A stretch of DNA of 64,000 nucleotides from CAXSBA01 sp965277105 (GTDB lineage Bacteria > Spirochaetota > UBA12135 > COTS27 > CAXSBA01): positions 186,001 through 250,000 of the forward strand of contig OZ255710.1 in NCBI GenBank assembly GCA_965277105.1, given 5' to 3'. The notes below the pieces were generated by a model. The model had not been told where the DNA came from and did not search any database. It saw only the letters and a program-made list of their open reading frames with translations. Positions 1 to 8,614 of this stretch are shown one piece after another. Positions within the stretch are counted from its first letter, which is position 1, and each line of letters opens with the position of its first letter. Made by a program: the position numbers and the translations under genes.

Positions 1-1470
1 ATAGCAATTGGTGAGGAGTTAGAAGTTATTCGTTTAGAAACTTCGCAAAAAGGCATTAAGGTTTCTAAGTTAATCGTTGATAAAAATAAAACTAGGCTTT
101 TAATCGAAAAAGCTTTTCTAGAAAAGCAAGAAATTACTGGAAAAGTAGAAAAAGTTATTAAGGGCGGTTTTATTATTAATATTGATGAGAACAGTGCTTT
201 TTGCCCTTACTCAGAGTTTGATATTAAAAAAATAAATAGCGAAGAGCAAGTGGGTAAAGTTTTAAATTTTAATATCTTAGAGCTTCAAGGGAAAAAAATT
301 ATCCTTTCTAGGAAAAAAATCGTTCAAGAAATTCAAGATAAAAACAAAAAAGAGTTTTTTAAAGAACTAAAAGTAGGGATGATAATCTCTGGCGAAGTTG
401 TTAGCTTTTTAAGGAGTGGGGCTTTACTTAAGATTAAAGAAGGAGTAGTTTTGCTTTTACGTAACGACGACATTTCTTGGCGTTATATTAGTAATGCTAG
501 TAAAGTACTCGAAAAAAATCAGAGCGTTGAAGTGAAAGTTATAGAGATTGATGAAGAGAATCAGAGGGTAAGGATCTCGAAAAAAGAATTAGACCCCGAC
601 CCATTAATTGCTTTCTCTGAAGTTTATAAAGAAGGCGATACTATAGATGGTAAAGTAAGAAGAATTGAAAGTTTTGGTGCTTTTTTAAGTCTTAACGAAG
701 ACTTAGACGGGCTTCTGCATGTGAGTAATTTATCCTGGTACCGGAAAGTGGAGCATCCTAATCAAATAGTAAAAAAAGGACAAGATTTAAAAGTTAAAAT
801 TTTAAGGATAGATGTCAGGCAGAGAAAAATCTCCCTTGGGCTTCGAGAAATGGAGCCAGATCCTTGGGGAGCTATGGAGCAGGTTTATCCCGCTGGGATG
901 GTAGTCTTTGGAAAAGTTTTCTCGGTTATTAAATCAGGAATTTATGTATTAATTGATAATCGAATAGAAGGTTTTATTCATATAAGTGATACTCATTTTG
1001 CCAGTGATACTGATTTAAAAGAAAAATTTAAAGAAAACGATGAAGTATTTGGTTTCGTTAAAAGCGTCTATAAAAGTAAAAAAAGAGTAGAGCTTATTTT
1101 AAAAGAAAAAAGCGATGACCCTTGGAAAGATTTTGCGAATAGCTTTAGAAAAGAGGTGGTCCTGCGAGGCAAAATAAAAGAAATAGCGGATAATGGGGTT
1201 TCAGTGGAGATTTTTGAAGGGTTAGTAGGTTTTTGCCATAAAAGTCAGCTCACTTTAAATCAAGATGATAAGGAATTTTCCATAGAAGAAGAAGTTAAAC
1301 TTGACGACTACTATAACTTTACCGTTCAATCTTTTAATGAGGAAAAGAAAGTCCTTAGGCTCTCGCGAAAAGATTACTTAGAGCAACAAGAAAAGAAAGA
1401 CATAAAACAGTACTTTAAAAACGATAGTACTAGGTTTACGGTAAGTGATTTTATTCAAAAGAAAAATTAG
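1..1470 (+). CDS. rpsA: 30S ribosomal protein S1 (5' end outside the window)
   Basis: Binds mRNA on the 30S subunit through tandem S1 (OB-fold) RNA-binding domains. The frame is open from base 1, so the gene is cut by the window edge; a GTG at 250 is internal, not the start. The 489 visible residues hold the tail of one S1 domain and five further S1 units. Recognisable repeats include GKVRRIESFGAFLSL followed by GLLHVSNLSW, and GKVFSVIKSGIYVLI followed by GFIHISD. Several repeats end in a DPW or DPL linker (EPDPWGAM, SDDPWKDF), as in multi-domain S1. The fourth full unit visible here keeps the best consensus. A four-to-six domain S1 fits a Gram-negative type organism. Identification as rpsA is firm from the domain array; the N-terminus is not visible. 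Confidence 0.9.
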   Translation: MAIGEELEVIRLETSQKGIKVSKLIVDKNKTRLLIEKAFLEKQEITGKVEKVIKGGFIINIDENSAFCPYSEFDIKKINSEEQVGKVLNFNILELQGKKIILSRKKIVQEIQDKNKKEFFKELKVGMIISGEVVSFLRSGALLKIKEGVVLLLRNDDISWRYISNASKVLEKNQSVEVKVIEIDEENQRVRISKKELDPDPLIAFSEVYKEGDTIDGKVRRIESFGAFLSLNEDLDGLLHVSNLSWYRKVEHPNQIVKKGQDLKVKILRIDVRQRKISLGLREMEPDPWGAMEQVYPAGMVVFGKVFSVIKSGIYVLIDNRIEGFIHISDTHFASDTDLKEKFKENDEVFGFVKSVYKSKKRVELILKEKSDDPWKDFANSFRKEVVLRGKIKEIADNGVSVEIFEGLVGFCHKSQLTLNQDDKEFSIEEEVKLDDYYNFTVQSFNEEKKVLRLSRKDYLEQQEKKDIKQYFKNDSTRFTVSDFIQKKN

Positions 1471-1594
1471 TCACTTCAAATAGGAGAAAAAATTTTATAG
1501 TTTAAACTTGCTTACTACGATAATCGACAATATAAGTAGTGCATAAAAGTATATGTTATAATTTAATTATACTTTTTAATAAAAGAGAAAAATA

Positions 1595-2497
1595 ATGATG
1601 AAAAAAATAACAACTTTAAAACTTATCTTATCTTTATTCCTTTTTCTTGGCTTTGCTTTTGGCCAGAGTGATGAAAATAAACAGGAAAACGCACTTGAGT
1701 TTATAGATCAATTTAGCGATTACATTAATAGCACTCCTATTTATTCTGCCGATGAAGATTTTGAAGAAAAATTATTTGATGCGATGAAAAAAAGTATTTT
1801 CATTACCAAAGATTATCTAAATTCTTTAAAGTTTAAAATGGAAAATGTTAAAAATAGTGCTGATGATATTTACAATAGATCAGGAATTGAGCATTTTACC
1901 ATTTCGTCTTTTGAAAAAAATTACTATGAAGCTGTTCAAAATGAAATTTCTTTTAACTTTTTTTTAATAAAAAGCATTAATTTTTTAGAAAGAATTAACG
2001 ACGTTTATGAGCAAGAAGCCGATTTTATTAATGCGTCTTTAGGGTTTAATTCTATTAGAAATACTATATATGAATTAAAATATTTATTAGCTATAGTCTA
2101 TTATTATCAAGGCAGTTACAAGAACTTAAAAAAATCTATCCATACTTTTGAAGACATATTAGGAGACAATAAAAATAAAATATCTTATGCTTTTAGCAAA
2201 GAAGAAAGAAGGTTAACTTATAGTTTTTTGGTTAGTGCTTTCGATTTGTTGATCAACTTAAAACATGCTTCAATAACTAATTTAGATGTTGCTAGTTATA
2301 AAAGAGAAAAACTGTATTATTTATGGCAACTAGTCACTACTTTATATGAGGATAATGAAGCGCTTAGAATTCTAAAACTCACTAGGTTAACGAAAGAGAG
2401 CTTCTCAGTTATGGATAAAGAATCAGACAGATTTAGAGAGTTATACGCTCCTTTTATTATTGCTAATGGTGTTTTAGTTAGTGATGAAGATTCGTAG
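1595..2497 (+). CDS. Predicted secreted protein of unknown function
   Basis: I do not recognise a family. The first 23 residues form a clear signal peptide: a KK-rich start, a run of Leu/Phe and a cleavage-like FAFGQS site. This suggests export to the periplasm or beyond. The remaining roughly 275 residues look mostly helical, rich in Lys, Glu, Asn and Tyr, with no cysteine-based or catalytic motif that I can see. The start ATG-ATG follows an AAAGAGA stretch that could serve as ribosome binding site. It sits alone between rpsA and the convergent ilvH, with only nine bases separating it from ilvH. A TATAAT lies at 1557-1562. It may be lineage-specific. Confidence 0.6.
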   Translation: MMKKITTLKLILSLFLFLGFAFGQSDENKQENALEFIDQFSDYINSTPIYSADEDFEEKLFDAMKKSIFITKDYLNSLKFKMENVKNSADDIYNRSGIEHFTISSFEKNYYEAVQNEISFNFFLIKSINFLERINDVYEQEADFINASLGFNSIRNTIYELKYLLAIVYYYQGSYKNLKKSIHTFEDILGDNKNKISYAFSKEERRLTYSFLVSAFDLLINLKHASITNLDVASYKREKLYYLWQLVTTLYEDNEALRILKLTRLTKESFSVMDKESDRFRELYAPFIIANGVLVSDEDS

Positions 2498-2506
2498 TTG
2501 TAAATT

Positions 2507-3034
2507 CTAGGTTTTCTCTTTTCCTCTTTTCATAATAATCTTACCCGAGCGAATAAGCTCGATAATTTCATAACTTTTTAGAAGAGAAATGCAGGCATCA
2601 ACTTTCTCAGTAGTTCCAGTTATTTGAACTATTACCGAATCACCAGTGAGGTCAATGGTGTGTGATTTGAAGTGGTCGACAATCTGGAGGAGATTACTCC
2701 TCTCACTTTTTTCAATTTTTATTTTAACTAAGGCTAACTCTCTTTCAATAACTTGGTAACTTCGTTGGTATTCCTTTACGCTTAATACGTTAACGAGTTT
2801 TGCCAGTTGTTTAATCACTTGAATTATTTCTTTTTCTTCGCCTTCAACCGTGATAGTCATTGTCGAAAATCGAGGATCAGTAGTCGCGGAAACCACTAAA
2901 GATTCAATATTAAATCCTCTTCTAGAAAAAATCAAAACAATCCTACTTAAAACGCTGGGCTGATTCTGCACAAAAACAGCTATAGTGTGAAGTCTTTCTA
3001 AATTTTTATTAAGGTGGGTATAGTTTTCACTCAT
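2507..3034 (-). CDS. ilvH: Acetolactate synthase small (regulatory) subunit
   Basis: Regulatory subunit of acetohydroxyacid synthase, the first shared step of valine, leucine and isoleucine synthesis; it stimulates the large subunit and carries valine feedback control. The 175-residue length is typical. The N-terminal ACT domain is recognisable from about residue 14 (TIAVFVQNQPSVLSRIVLIF followed by RRGFNIESLVV), and the C-terminal half matches the IlvH/IlvN second domain (LVKIKI, DLTGDSVIVQITGT). It lies 38 bases downstream of ilvB on the same strand, so the two are almost certainly cotranscribed. Confidence 0.93.
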   Translation of the reverse strand: MSENYTHLNKNLERLHTIAVFVQNQPSVLSRIVLIFSRRGFNIESLVVSATTDPRFSTMTITVEGEEKEIIQVIKQLAKLVNVLSVKEYQRSYQVIERELALVKIKIEKSERSNLLQIVDHFKSHTIDLTGDSVIVQITGTTEKVDACISLLKSYEIIELIRSGKIIMKRGKEKT

Positions 3035-3072
3035 GATTTTTTAGGTATTCTTGTCTTTATAAAAAGTATATT

Positions 3073-4782
3073 TTAGGTGCTACCAACAGGCTTGGCTAAT
3101 CTAGTTTTTCTTTTAGGAGCTTCGATAATCATTTCTTCAGCTGACGCACCTGAAGGGATCATCGGGAAGACATTATCTTCTTTAATCACTTCTGCATGGA
3201 TGATACAAGGCCCATCATTGTATTTTAAAGCTTGGTTTAAAGTCGCTTTTAGTTGGTGAGCTTTTTTTATGCGAAAGGCTTTGATGCCATAAGCTCGAGC
3301 TATTTTAACGAAATCAGGGTTGCCTTCTAAATCCACTCCCGAGTAGCGATCTTCGTAGAATAATTCTTGCCATTGCCTTACCATTCCTAAATATTTATTG
3401 TCAATGATAAGTATTTTAACTGGTAGTTTTTGGAGTTTAGCTGTAGAAAGCTCAGCCATTGTCATTTGGAAACCGCCATCTCCTACAATGGTAATAACCA
3501 TTTCTTTAGGTTTGCCTAGTTGTGCTCCAATTGCTGCAGGGAATCCATACCCCATAGTACCAGCTCCACCAGACGAAAGCCATTTATCTGGATAATCAGT
3601 TTTATAAAATTGGGCAGCCCACATTTGATGCTGACCAACGTCAGTAGTAACAATGGCTTTCCCATTCGATAGCTGATAAATGCTTTCAATAACTTCTTGG
3701 GCTTTTAGTCCTCCTTTCTTTTTGTAGCGGAGAGGGTATTTCTTTTTATTTTTGGCAATAGTTTTTAACCAAGCAGATGTTTTAAGTGGCCTAACAAATT
3801 TTATCAATTCCTTTAATATTTCCTTAGCATCGCCTATTAGGTGGTGATCAGTTTGAATAAGTTTGTCAATTTCTGCTTTATCAATATCAATGTGAATTTT
3901 CTTCGCTTTAGTACAGAATTTAGCAGTGTTGCCACTTATTCGGTCATCGAAGCGAGAGCCAATAGAAACAATTAAATCACAATCAATAAGGCATTTATTA
4001 GCATAAGCAGTCCCATGCATTCCTAGCATTCCTACGGATAAAGGGTTGGTTTCAGGAAAAGCTCCTTTCCCTAGCAGGGTATTGGTTACGGGAGATTTTA
4101 GTTTTTCTGCTAACTCTTTTACTTCCTCATGAGCCTTAGCGATGATAGCCCCGTGCCCGACTAAAAGCAAGGGTTTTTCGGCTTGATTAATGGTTTCGGC
4201 TACCTTTTTGATGTCATTAGTTTGGACGTCAGATTTTGTATGGAATCCTGGCAAATCTATTTCTAACTTTTTTTTGCCATGGTAATCCCCAGCAGTAACA
4301 TCTTTAGGCAAGTCAATTAAAACTGGTCCAGGCCTACCTTTGCTGGTGATAATAAAAGATTCTTTAACAACGCTTGGTATTAGCTCGGTGTCTTTGACTA
4401 AGTAACTATGCTTGACTACCGGCATAGAAATTCCCAAAATATCAGTCTCTTGAAAAGCATCTTTGCCTAAAACCGAAGTTATCTGCTGCCCGGTTAAAAT
4501 AATCATAGGAACGGAGTCCATGTGGGCGGTTAATATTCCGGTTATAGTATTGGTTGCCCCGGGGCCTGAAGTTACTAGGACTACTCCTGGTTTGCCTGTA
4601 CTTCTAGCATAGCCATCGGCCATATGAGTGGCTCCTTGTTCATGGCGAGTTAAAATGAGTTTAATTTTTGATTCAATAATGGCATCGAAAATGGGCATAG
4701 CTGCCCCTCCAGAATAGCCAAAAACGTACTCAACCCCTTCTTCTTCTAAACATTTAATTAAAATTTCTGCACCAGTTTTCAT
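3073..4782 (-). CDS. ilvB: Acetolactate synthase large (catalytic) subunit
   Basis: Thiamine-diphosphate and FAD-dependent enzyme that condenses pyruvate into 2-acetolactate, or pyruvate and 2-oxobutyrate into 2-aceto-2-hydroxybutyrate, in the cytoplasm. The 569 residues show all three TPP-enzyme domains. The N-terminal PYR domain has the catalytic glutamate in RHEQGATHMADGYA (Glu48); a central domain contains GSRFDDR; the C-terminal PP domain has the GDGGFQMTMAEL metal/TPP motif and NKYLGMVRQWQ. The ATG at 4782 gives the family's usual N-terminus. First gene of an ilvBH pair. Upstream on the minus strand is a very AT-rich tract with TATAAT at 4829-4824, a plausible -10 element leaving a leader of about 40 bases. 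Confidence 0.95.
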   Translation of the reverse strand: MKTGAEILIKCLEEEGVEYVFGYSGGAAMPIFDAIIESKIKLILTRHEQGATHMADGYARSTGKPGVVLVTSGPGATNTITGILTAHMDSVPMIILTGQQITSVLGKDAFQETDILGISMPVVKHSYLVKDTELIPSVVKESFIITSKGRPGPVLIDLPKDVTAGDYHGKKKLEIDLPGFHTKSDVQTNDIKKVAETINQAEKPLLLVGHGAIIAKAHEEVKELAEKLKSPVTNTLLGKGAFPETNPLSVGMLGMHGTAYANKCLIDCDLIVSIGSRFDDRISGNTAKFCTKAKKIHIDIDKAEIDKLIQTDHHLIGDAKEILKELIKFVRPLKTSAWLKTIAKNKKKYPLRYKKKGGLKAQEVIESIYQLSNGKAIVTTDVGQHQMWAAQFYKTDYPDKWLSSGGAGTMGYGFPAAIGAQLGKPKEMVITIVGDGGFQMTMAELSTAKLQKLPVKILIIDNKYLGMVRQWQELFYEDRYSGVDLEGNPDFVKIARAYGIKAFRIKKAHQLKATLNQALKYNDGPCIIHAEVIKEDNVFPMIPSGASAEEMIIEAPKRKTRLAKPVGST

Positions 4783-4884
4783 ATTTTGTTAAGCTTTATC
4801 TAAAAAATTGTTATGATTGAATTATTATAATATAAAAAAATAAATTTTTCTACAATTTTTTTTTTTATATTTAAAAAATTATTC

Positions 4885-5934
4885 TTATTTTAAGGATTTA
4901 AAATATTTTTTAATGAAAAAATTACTAAAAACAACCAAAAAAGAAAAAAAAACAATGATGAAAACTTGTTGCTTGCTAATTTTTTTGCTAGATTTTTGAA
5001 TATTCTTGCTTTTTTTTAAAAAACTACTAGTTTTAACGGCTAATAATAAGGGAATTAAGCAGAAAATACGATAACGAACTAGTTTTTTAGGAATTGATAA
5101 AGTATAAATTAGTGCTTTTTCTAAATTAATGTTAGTTTTTTTGATTAATTCATGATAAATACTAAGTATTTTTTCTCTATTTTTCAAATTATAGGAAAAA
5201 AATTCATCAATGGTTAGGTTGTTTTTCTTAATATTTTCTTCTGGTAGATAAATCCAGTCGCGTTTTTTGTCTTGAAATAAGTCTTTTAAAATATTGGTCA
5301 TTTGAAGGCCCAGGGCAAAATTATTTTTATATTGATGAAGGGTTGCTAACGTTGAGGCATCGTGAATTTTTAAGGCAAAAAAATCAGTTAGCATCTCTCC
5401 GACCGTGCCGGCAACGAAATAGCAGTATTTTTCTAGTTCTTCTTCGTTTTTTAGGCATTTATTTTTACTATTTTTGTATTTAGTTATAAAATATTTCATT
5501 CCTTCAGTCATTCGAATAATCGGTGGTATAAGAATATCTTGATGCTTTTTATCAAAGCTAAGAAAAAGCTCAATGATAATAGCAAACTTTTGCCAGAGTA
5601 GATTTTCATAGTGGTAATTGCTTATTTTTTTTAAGGGGTGGAGGTTGTCAAAAAATCTTACCCATTTTTCATCAGGAGGAGTTTTAAACGTTTTAGCAAT
5701 TTGCTCTAGCCAGGCTATTTTTTGCTCGGTTTTTATGATAGGGGAATCTTCAATGGAATCTAGATAACGACAAATTAAGTAAGCGGTAGCAATAATGAGA
5801 TAATCTTTTTCTTTTAAGACTTTTATATTTAAAGCAAAGGTCCTGCTTACCTTAGGGAGTAAGAGTTTTACTAGTTTAACTTTTTCTTTAAAAGGGGCTT
5901 GGTTATTTGTAAAGTGGGGGTTAGATTTAGCCAT
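4885..5934 (-). CDS. Squalene/phytoene synthase family protein, membrane anchored
   Basis: Likely joins two prenyl diphosphates head to head (two FPP to squalene, or related). The 349 residues contain the family signatures in order: SRTFALNIKVL near residue 31; the first Asp-rich motif DSIED near residue 60; the YCYFVAGTVGEMLTDFF motif near residue 170; and the second Asp-rich motif in QMTNILKDLFQD near residue 215, followed by the basic and LPEE stretch. The C-terminus ends in a hydrophobic helix (FIIVFFSFLVVFSNFF) plus Lys, resembling the membrane tail of squalene synthases. It is divergent from a DUF1295 membrane enzyme across a 130-base AT-rich spacer. The exact product cannot be assigned by reading. 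Confidence 0.8.
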   Translation of the reverse strand: MAKSNPHFTNNQAPFKEKVKLVKLLLPKVSRTFALNIKVLKEKDYLIIATAYLICRYLDSIEDSPIIKTEQKIAWLEQIAKTFKTPPDEKWVRFFDNLHPLKKISNYHYENLLWQKFAIIIELFLSFDKKHQDILIPPIIRMTEGMKYFITKYKNSKNKCLKNEEELEKYCYFVAGTVGEMLTDFFALKIHDASTLATLHQYKNNFALGLQMTNILKDLFQDKKRDWIYLPEENIKKNNLTIDEFFSYNLKNREKILSIYHELIKKTNINLEKALIYTLSIPKKLVRYRIFCLIPLLLAVKTSSFLKKSKNIQKSSKKISKQQVFIIVFFSFLVVFSNFFIKKYFKSLK

Positions 5935-6029
5935 TACTACTATTTCTATTATTGAGAATGAATTTTAATGCTAGTTTATTTTAAATACACCAACTATTTA
6001 AGGCTTAAAAATATTTAATTCTTTTATGT

Positions 6030-6035
6030 TATAAT
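6030..6035 (+). promoter_or_regulatory. Probable -10 element of the DUF1295 gene
   Basis: TATAAT preceded by TATG (TATGT-TATAAT form) lies 29 bases before the ATG at 6065. No good -35 hexamer is visible. An AAGGA ribosome binding site sits about 7 bases before the start codon, so this gene has a conventional leader. Confidence 0.4.
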
Positions 6036-6064
6036 TTTTTTCAATTTAATTATTAAGGATTTTT

Positions 6065-6997
6065 ATGCTTAAAAAAGTTTTACTAGTAACCATATCATTA
6101 ATTGTTGTTCTCCTAGGCATTTTTTATTTTAAAACCCCTTTGACTTCTGAGCAGTGGGGGATTTTAAAGGTGCTTATTCAAATGTGCTTTTTTTTTACTT
6201 TGCTAGTTTTTATTACTTCTACTATAACCAAAAATTACAGTCAAGTAGATAAACTTTGGAGTATATTGCCGGTAGTTTATGCTTGGACGGTTTTAATCAT
6301 TAGTGGGTTTAACCAGCGAGTGCTGTTAATGGCCTTACTAATCACGCTTTGGGGAGCTAGACTCACGTATAATTTTTGGAGGAATGGTGGTTACTCTTGG
6401 AAAATCTGGGAGGGCTACGAGGATTATCGCTGGGAAATTATCCGCAAGCGAAAGCCCTTTAATAATAAAATTTTTTTTGCTTTTTTCAATTTCTTTTTTA
6501 TCAGCGTATATCAAAACATTCTAATTCTTCTTTTTAGTTTGCCGGTTTTAGTGGCTTTAGGTGAAGGAGCAAAACCTTTGGGGATTTTTGATTTCTTGCT
6601 TTTCTTTTTAGGTCTTGGTCTTATTGTTTTTGAAGGGATCGCTGATAATCAAATTTTTTATTTTAGAAAAGCTAAAAAAAAATTTTTGGCTAGGGGTGAT
6701 ACTCTCGTGGGGCGTTTTAGTGCAGGGTTTATCCAAGATGGCCTTTGGCAGTATTCTCGTCACCCTAACCATTTTGCTGAGCAATCTTTTTGGGTTACGA
6801 TTTATTTGTTTAGTGCCTTGGTAACCCCTTCTTTTATCAACTGGAGTATTGCAGGATGTTTCCTTTTAATTATTCTTTTTGCCAATAGCACAGAGCTAAC
6901 CGAAGAAATTGCCTTAGAAAAATATCCTAACTACCAAGATTATCAAAAAAAAGTGAATAAAGTTATCCCTAGCTTTTTTAAAAAGAAGTTGAGTTAG
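6065..6997 (+). CDS. DUF1295 / steroid 5-alpha-reductase-like membrane protein
   Basis: Polytopic membrane protein of 310 residues with about seven or eight hydrophobic segments. It matches the DUF1295 group of the isoprenylcysteine methyltransferase / steroid reductase-like superfamily. Family marks are SQVDKLWSILPV near residue 60, TLWGARLTYNFWRNGGY near 100, the cofactor-site stretch LWQYSRHPNHFAEQSFW near 230, and the C-terminal helix with EEIALEKYPNYQDYQK. Substrates of bacterial members are mostly unknown; NAD(P)H-dependent reduction or methyl transfer on a lipid is possible. It is transcribed away from the squalene-synthase-like gene, so an isoprenoid or lipid role is attractive but only inferred from position. 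Confidence 0.8.
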   Translation: MLKKVLLVTISLIVVLLGIFYFKTPLTSEQWGILKVLIQMCFFFTLLVFITSTITKNYSQVDKLWSILPVVYAWTVLIISGFNQRVLLMALLITLWGARLTYNFWRNGGYSWKIWEGYEDYRWEIIRKRKPFNNKIFFAFFNFFFISVYQNILILLFSLPVLVALGEGAKPLGIFDFLLFFLGLGLIVFEGIADNQIFYFRKAKKKFLARGDTLVGRFSAGFIQDGLWQYSRHPNHFAEQSFWVTIYLFSALVTPSFINWSIAGCFLLIILFANSTELTEEIALEKYPNYQDYQKKVNKVIPSFFKKKLS

Positions 6998-7006
6998 AAG
7001 AGAAAA

Positions 7007-7666
7007 TTAATTTTTTAAATCTAATTCCAGCCAGTTTTTTTCGTGGGCATAGTGGTGGAGTTTTTTGTCGGGGTTGACTGCTACCGGGTGATCTACTAAT
7101 TGAAGTAAGGGCAAATCATTAAAAGAATCGCTGTAAAAATAACTCCCTTTGAGACCAAACTCAGGGCGCTTTTCTAACCAACTTTTTAACCGGGTTACTT
7201 TCCCTTTTTGAAAACTAGGAATGCCTTTTATTTTAGGGATGTAAAAATCTCCTTGTTTTTCTATTTCAGTGGCGATAAGGTCATCAGCTCCTAAATTTTG
7301 GGCAATAATGGAGGTGACTATAGAGTTCGTAGCCGTAATAATTAAAAAAAAGTCATTTTTTTCTTGATGCTTTTTAATCAGGTCTACTGCTTTTTTTCTA
7401 ATAAAACTTTTTATTTCTTTTTCATAATATTCTTCTTGGAGTTTTTTTATTTGAGATGATGGCAGACGAGTAATGGGTTTGACGCAGTATTCTATGTACT
7501 TGTAAATATCTAAAGTCCCATTAATGTAATCTTGTTTAAACTCCTTCATTTTCTCATAAAAATCAAGATTAGTTTCAATATTTTTTTTATAGATAAATTT
7601 AGTCCAAGCGTAATCGCTATCGATGTCTAAAATGGTTTCGTCTAAGTCAAAAATTGCTAACGCCAT
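7007..7666 (-). CDS. HAD-IB family phosphatase
   Basis: Cytoplasmic phosphohydrolase of the haloacid dehalogenase superfamily, subfamily IB (SerB/CicA-like), 219 residues. Motif I is IFDLDETILD (nucleophile Asp6, acid Asp8); motif II is FLIITATNS; motif III with the acidic pair is SYFYSDSFNDLPLLQL near residue 180. The cap is helical, as in subfamily C1. Substrate not deducible; phosphoserine or a lipid/sugar phosphate are options seen in relatives. It ends ten bases from the convergent DUF1295 gene and lies 22 bases downstream of the MBL-fold gene on the same strand, so it is probably in an asd-MBL-HAD transcript. Confidence 0.85.
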   Translation of the reverse strand: MALAIFDLDETILDIDSDYAWTKFIYKKNIETNLDFYEKMKEFKQDYINGTLDIYKYIEYCVKPITRLPSSQIKKLQEEYYEKEIKSFIRKKAVDLIKKHQEKNDFFLIITATNSIVTSIIAQNLGADDLIATEIEKQGDFYIPKIKGIPSFQKGKVTRLKSWLEKRPEFGLKGSYFYSDSFNDLPLLQLVDHPVAVNPDKKLHHYAHEKNWLELDLKN

Positions 7667-7688
7667 ATATTATTTTTTAGTAATTATT

Positions 7689-8600
7689 TTATTCGTTTAT
7701 TAATCCGCGGTATTTTTTAAAGTACCTTAAAAACCCAGAAACGGTCATTAGCGGAGGGTTAACTAAAGCTACTTTATTTTCTAATGAAGCAGTAAGATTA
7801 TTTTCCTGAAAAAGTTTATGGGTAAATGCTAGAAAGTTTTTCTCGATTTCAGGGGTGGGTAATTTATTTTTTATCGCATCAAAATACCAATTTTCTAAAG
7901 TGTTTAAGAAATAAGAACACTGTTTTAAATATTCTAAAGGATCATTAATTTCTCCAAAATGAGTTAAAAAAATTTTTTCGGGGTTGATGGTTTCGATTCG
8001 CTTTAAAGATTTTCGCCAAAGTTCTAGATTGACCTCTGGTGGAGGGCTAGGTAGGAGCAGAGGAGAATCTTCAGTTTTTAACCCTAAAACATCTCCAGCA
8101 AAAAGGGTTTTATCTAGTTGAAAAGCTAGGTGATGGCTAGCATGGCCTGGAGTATAATGGGCAGTGATTTTTTTTTCTACTCCATCTGGATTAATAAAAC
8201 TAATGGTTTCTTCGTCATTTAACTCCTTGACTTTTTCTCTTTCTATGTCTTTTATATCCGACCATAAAGTTTTCATTTTATCTTGATAAATTTTCCCAGC
8301 AGAGTTTACTAATTTCTCTGGATTGATTAAATGAGGAACTCCAATGGGATGGGCGTAGATAGTTGCTCCTGCTTCGGCTAAAGCCCAAGCACCACCAGAA
8401 TGATCTAGATGAATATGGGTTACAAGTACTTTTTCAATATCTCCTAAGCTCAATCCATTTTCTGCTAAGCCATTTTTTAAACTTTGATGGCAGCTATAAG
8501 GCCCGGTTTCAATGAGGATTCCCCCAGTTTGGGTTTTGATAAGAAAGGCAGCTATCAAATGAGTTTCGTCTTGGAAATGAAGGTCAATGATTTTAATCAT
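7689..8600 (-). CDS. MBL-fold metallo-hydrolase
   Basis: Metallo-beta-lactamase-fold hydrolase of 303 residues. The zinc-binding signature THIHLDHSGG starts at residue 61 (His62, His64, Asp66, His67). A further metal ligand histidine is in HYTPGHASHH near residue 150, and the bridging aspartate is in LFAGDVLG. This pattern matches glyoxalase-II/lactonase-like members rather than true beta-lactamases. There is no signal peptide, so it is cytoplasmic. It lies 14 bases after asd on the same strand. The substrate cannot be named. Confidence 0.88.
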   Translation of the reverse strand: MIKIIDLHFQDETHLIAAFLIKTQTGGILIETGPYSCHQSLKNGLAENGLSLGDIEKVLVTHIHLDHSGGAWALAEAGATIYAHPIGVPHLINPEKLVNSAGKIYQDKMKTLWSDIKDIEREKVKELNDEETISFINPDGVEKKITAHYTPGHASHHLAFQLDKTLFAGDVLGLKTEDSPLLLPSPPPEVNLELWRKSLKRIETINPEKIFLTHFGEINDPLEYLKQCSYFLNTLENWYFDAIKNKLPTPEIEKNFLAFTHKLFQENNLTASLENKVALVNPPLMTVSGFLRYFKKYRGLINE

Positions 8601-8614
8601 ATTGTGTTCGGTTT

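Noticed and set aside
250..1470. Separate S1 gene starting at GTG 250
   Set aside because: The same frame is open to base 1 and encodes further S1-domain sequence, so 250 is internal.
1534..1562. Complete promoter before the secreted protein at 1595
   Set aside because: TATAAT at 1557-1562 is good, but no credible -35 hexamer lies at the right distance, so only the -10 is mentioned in the gene entry.
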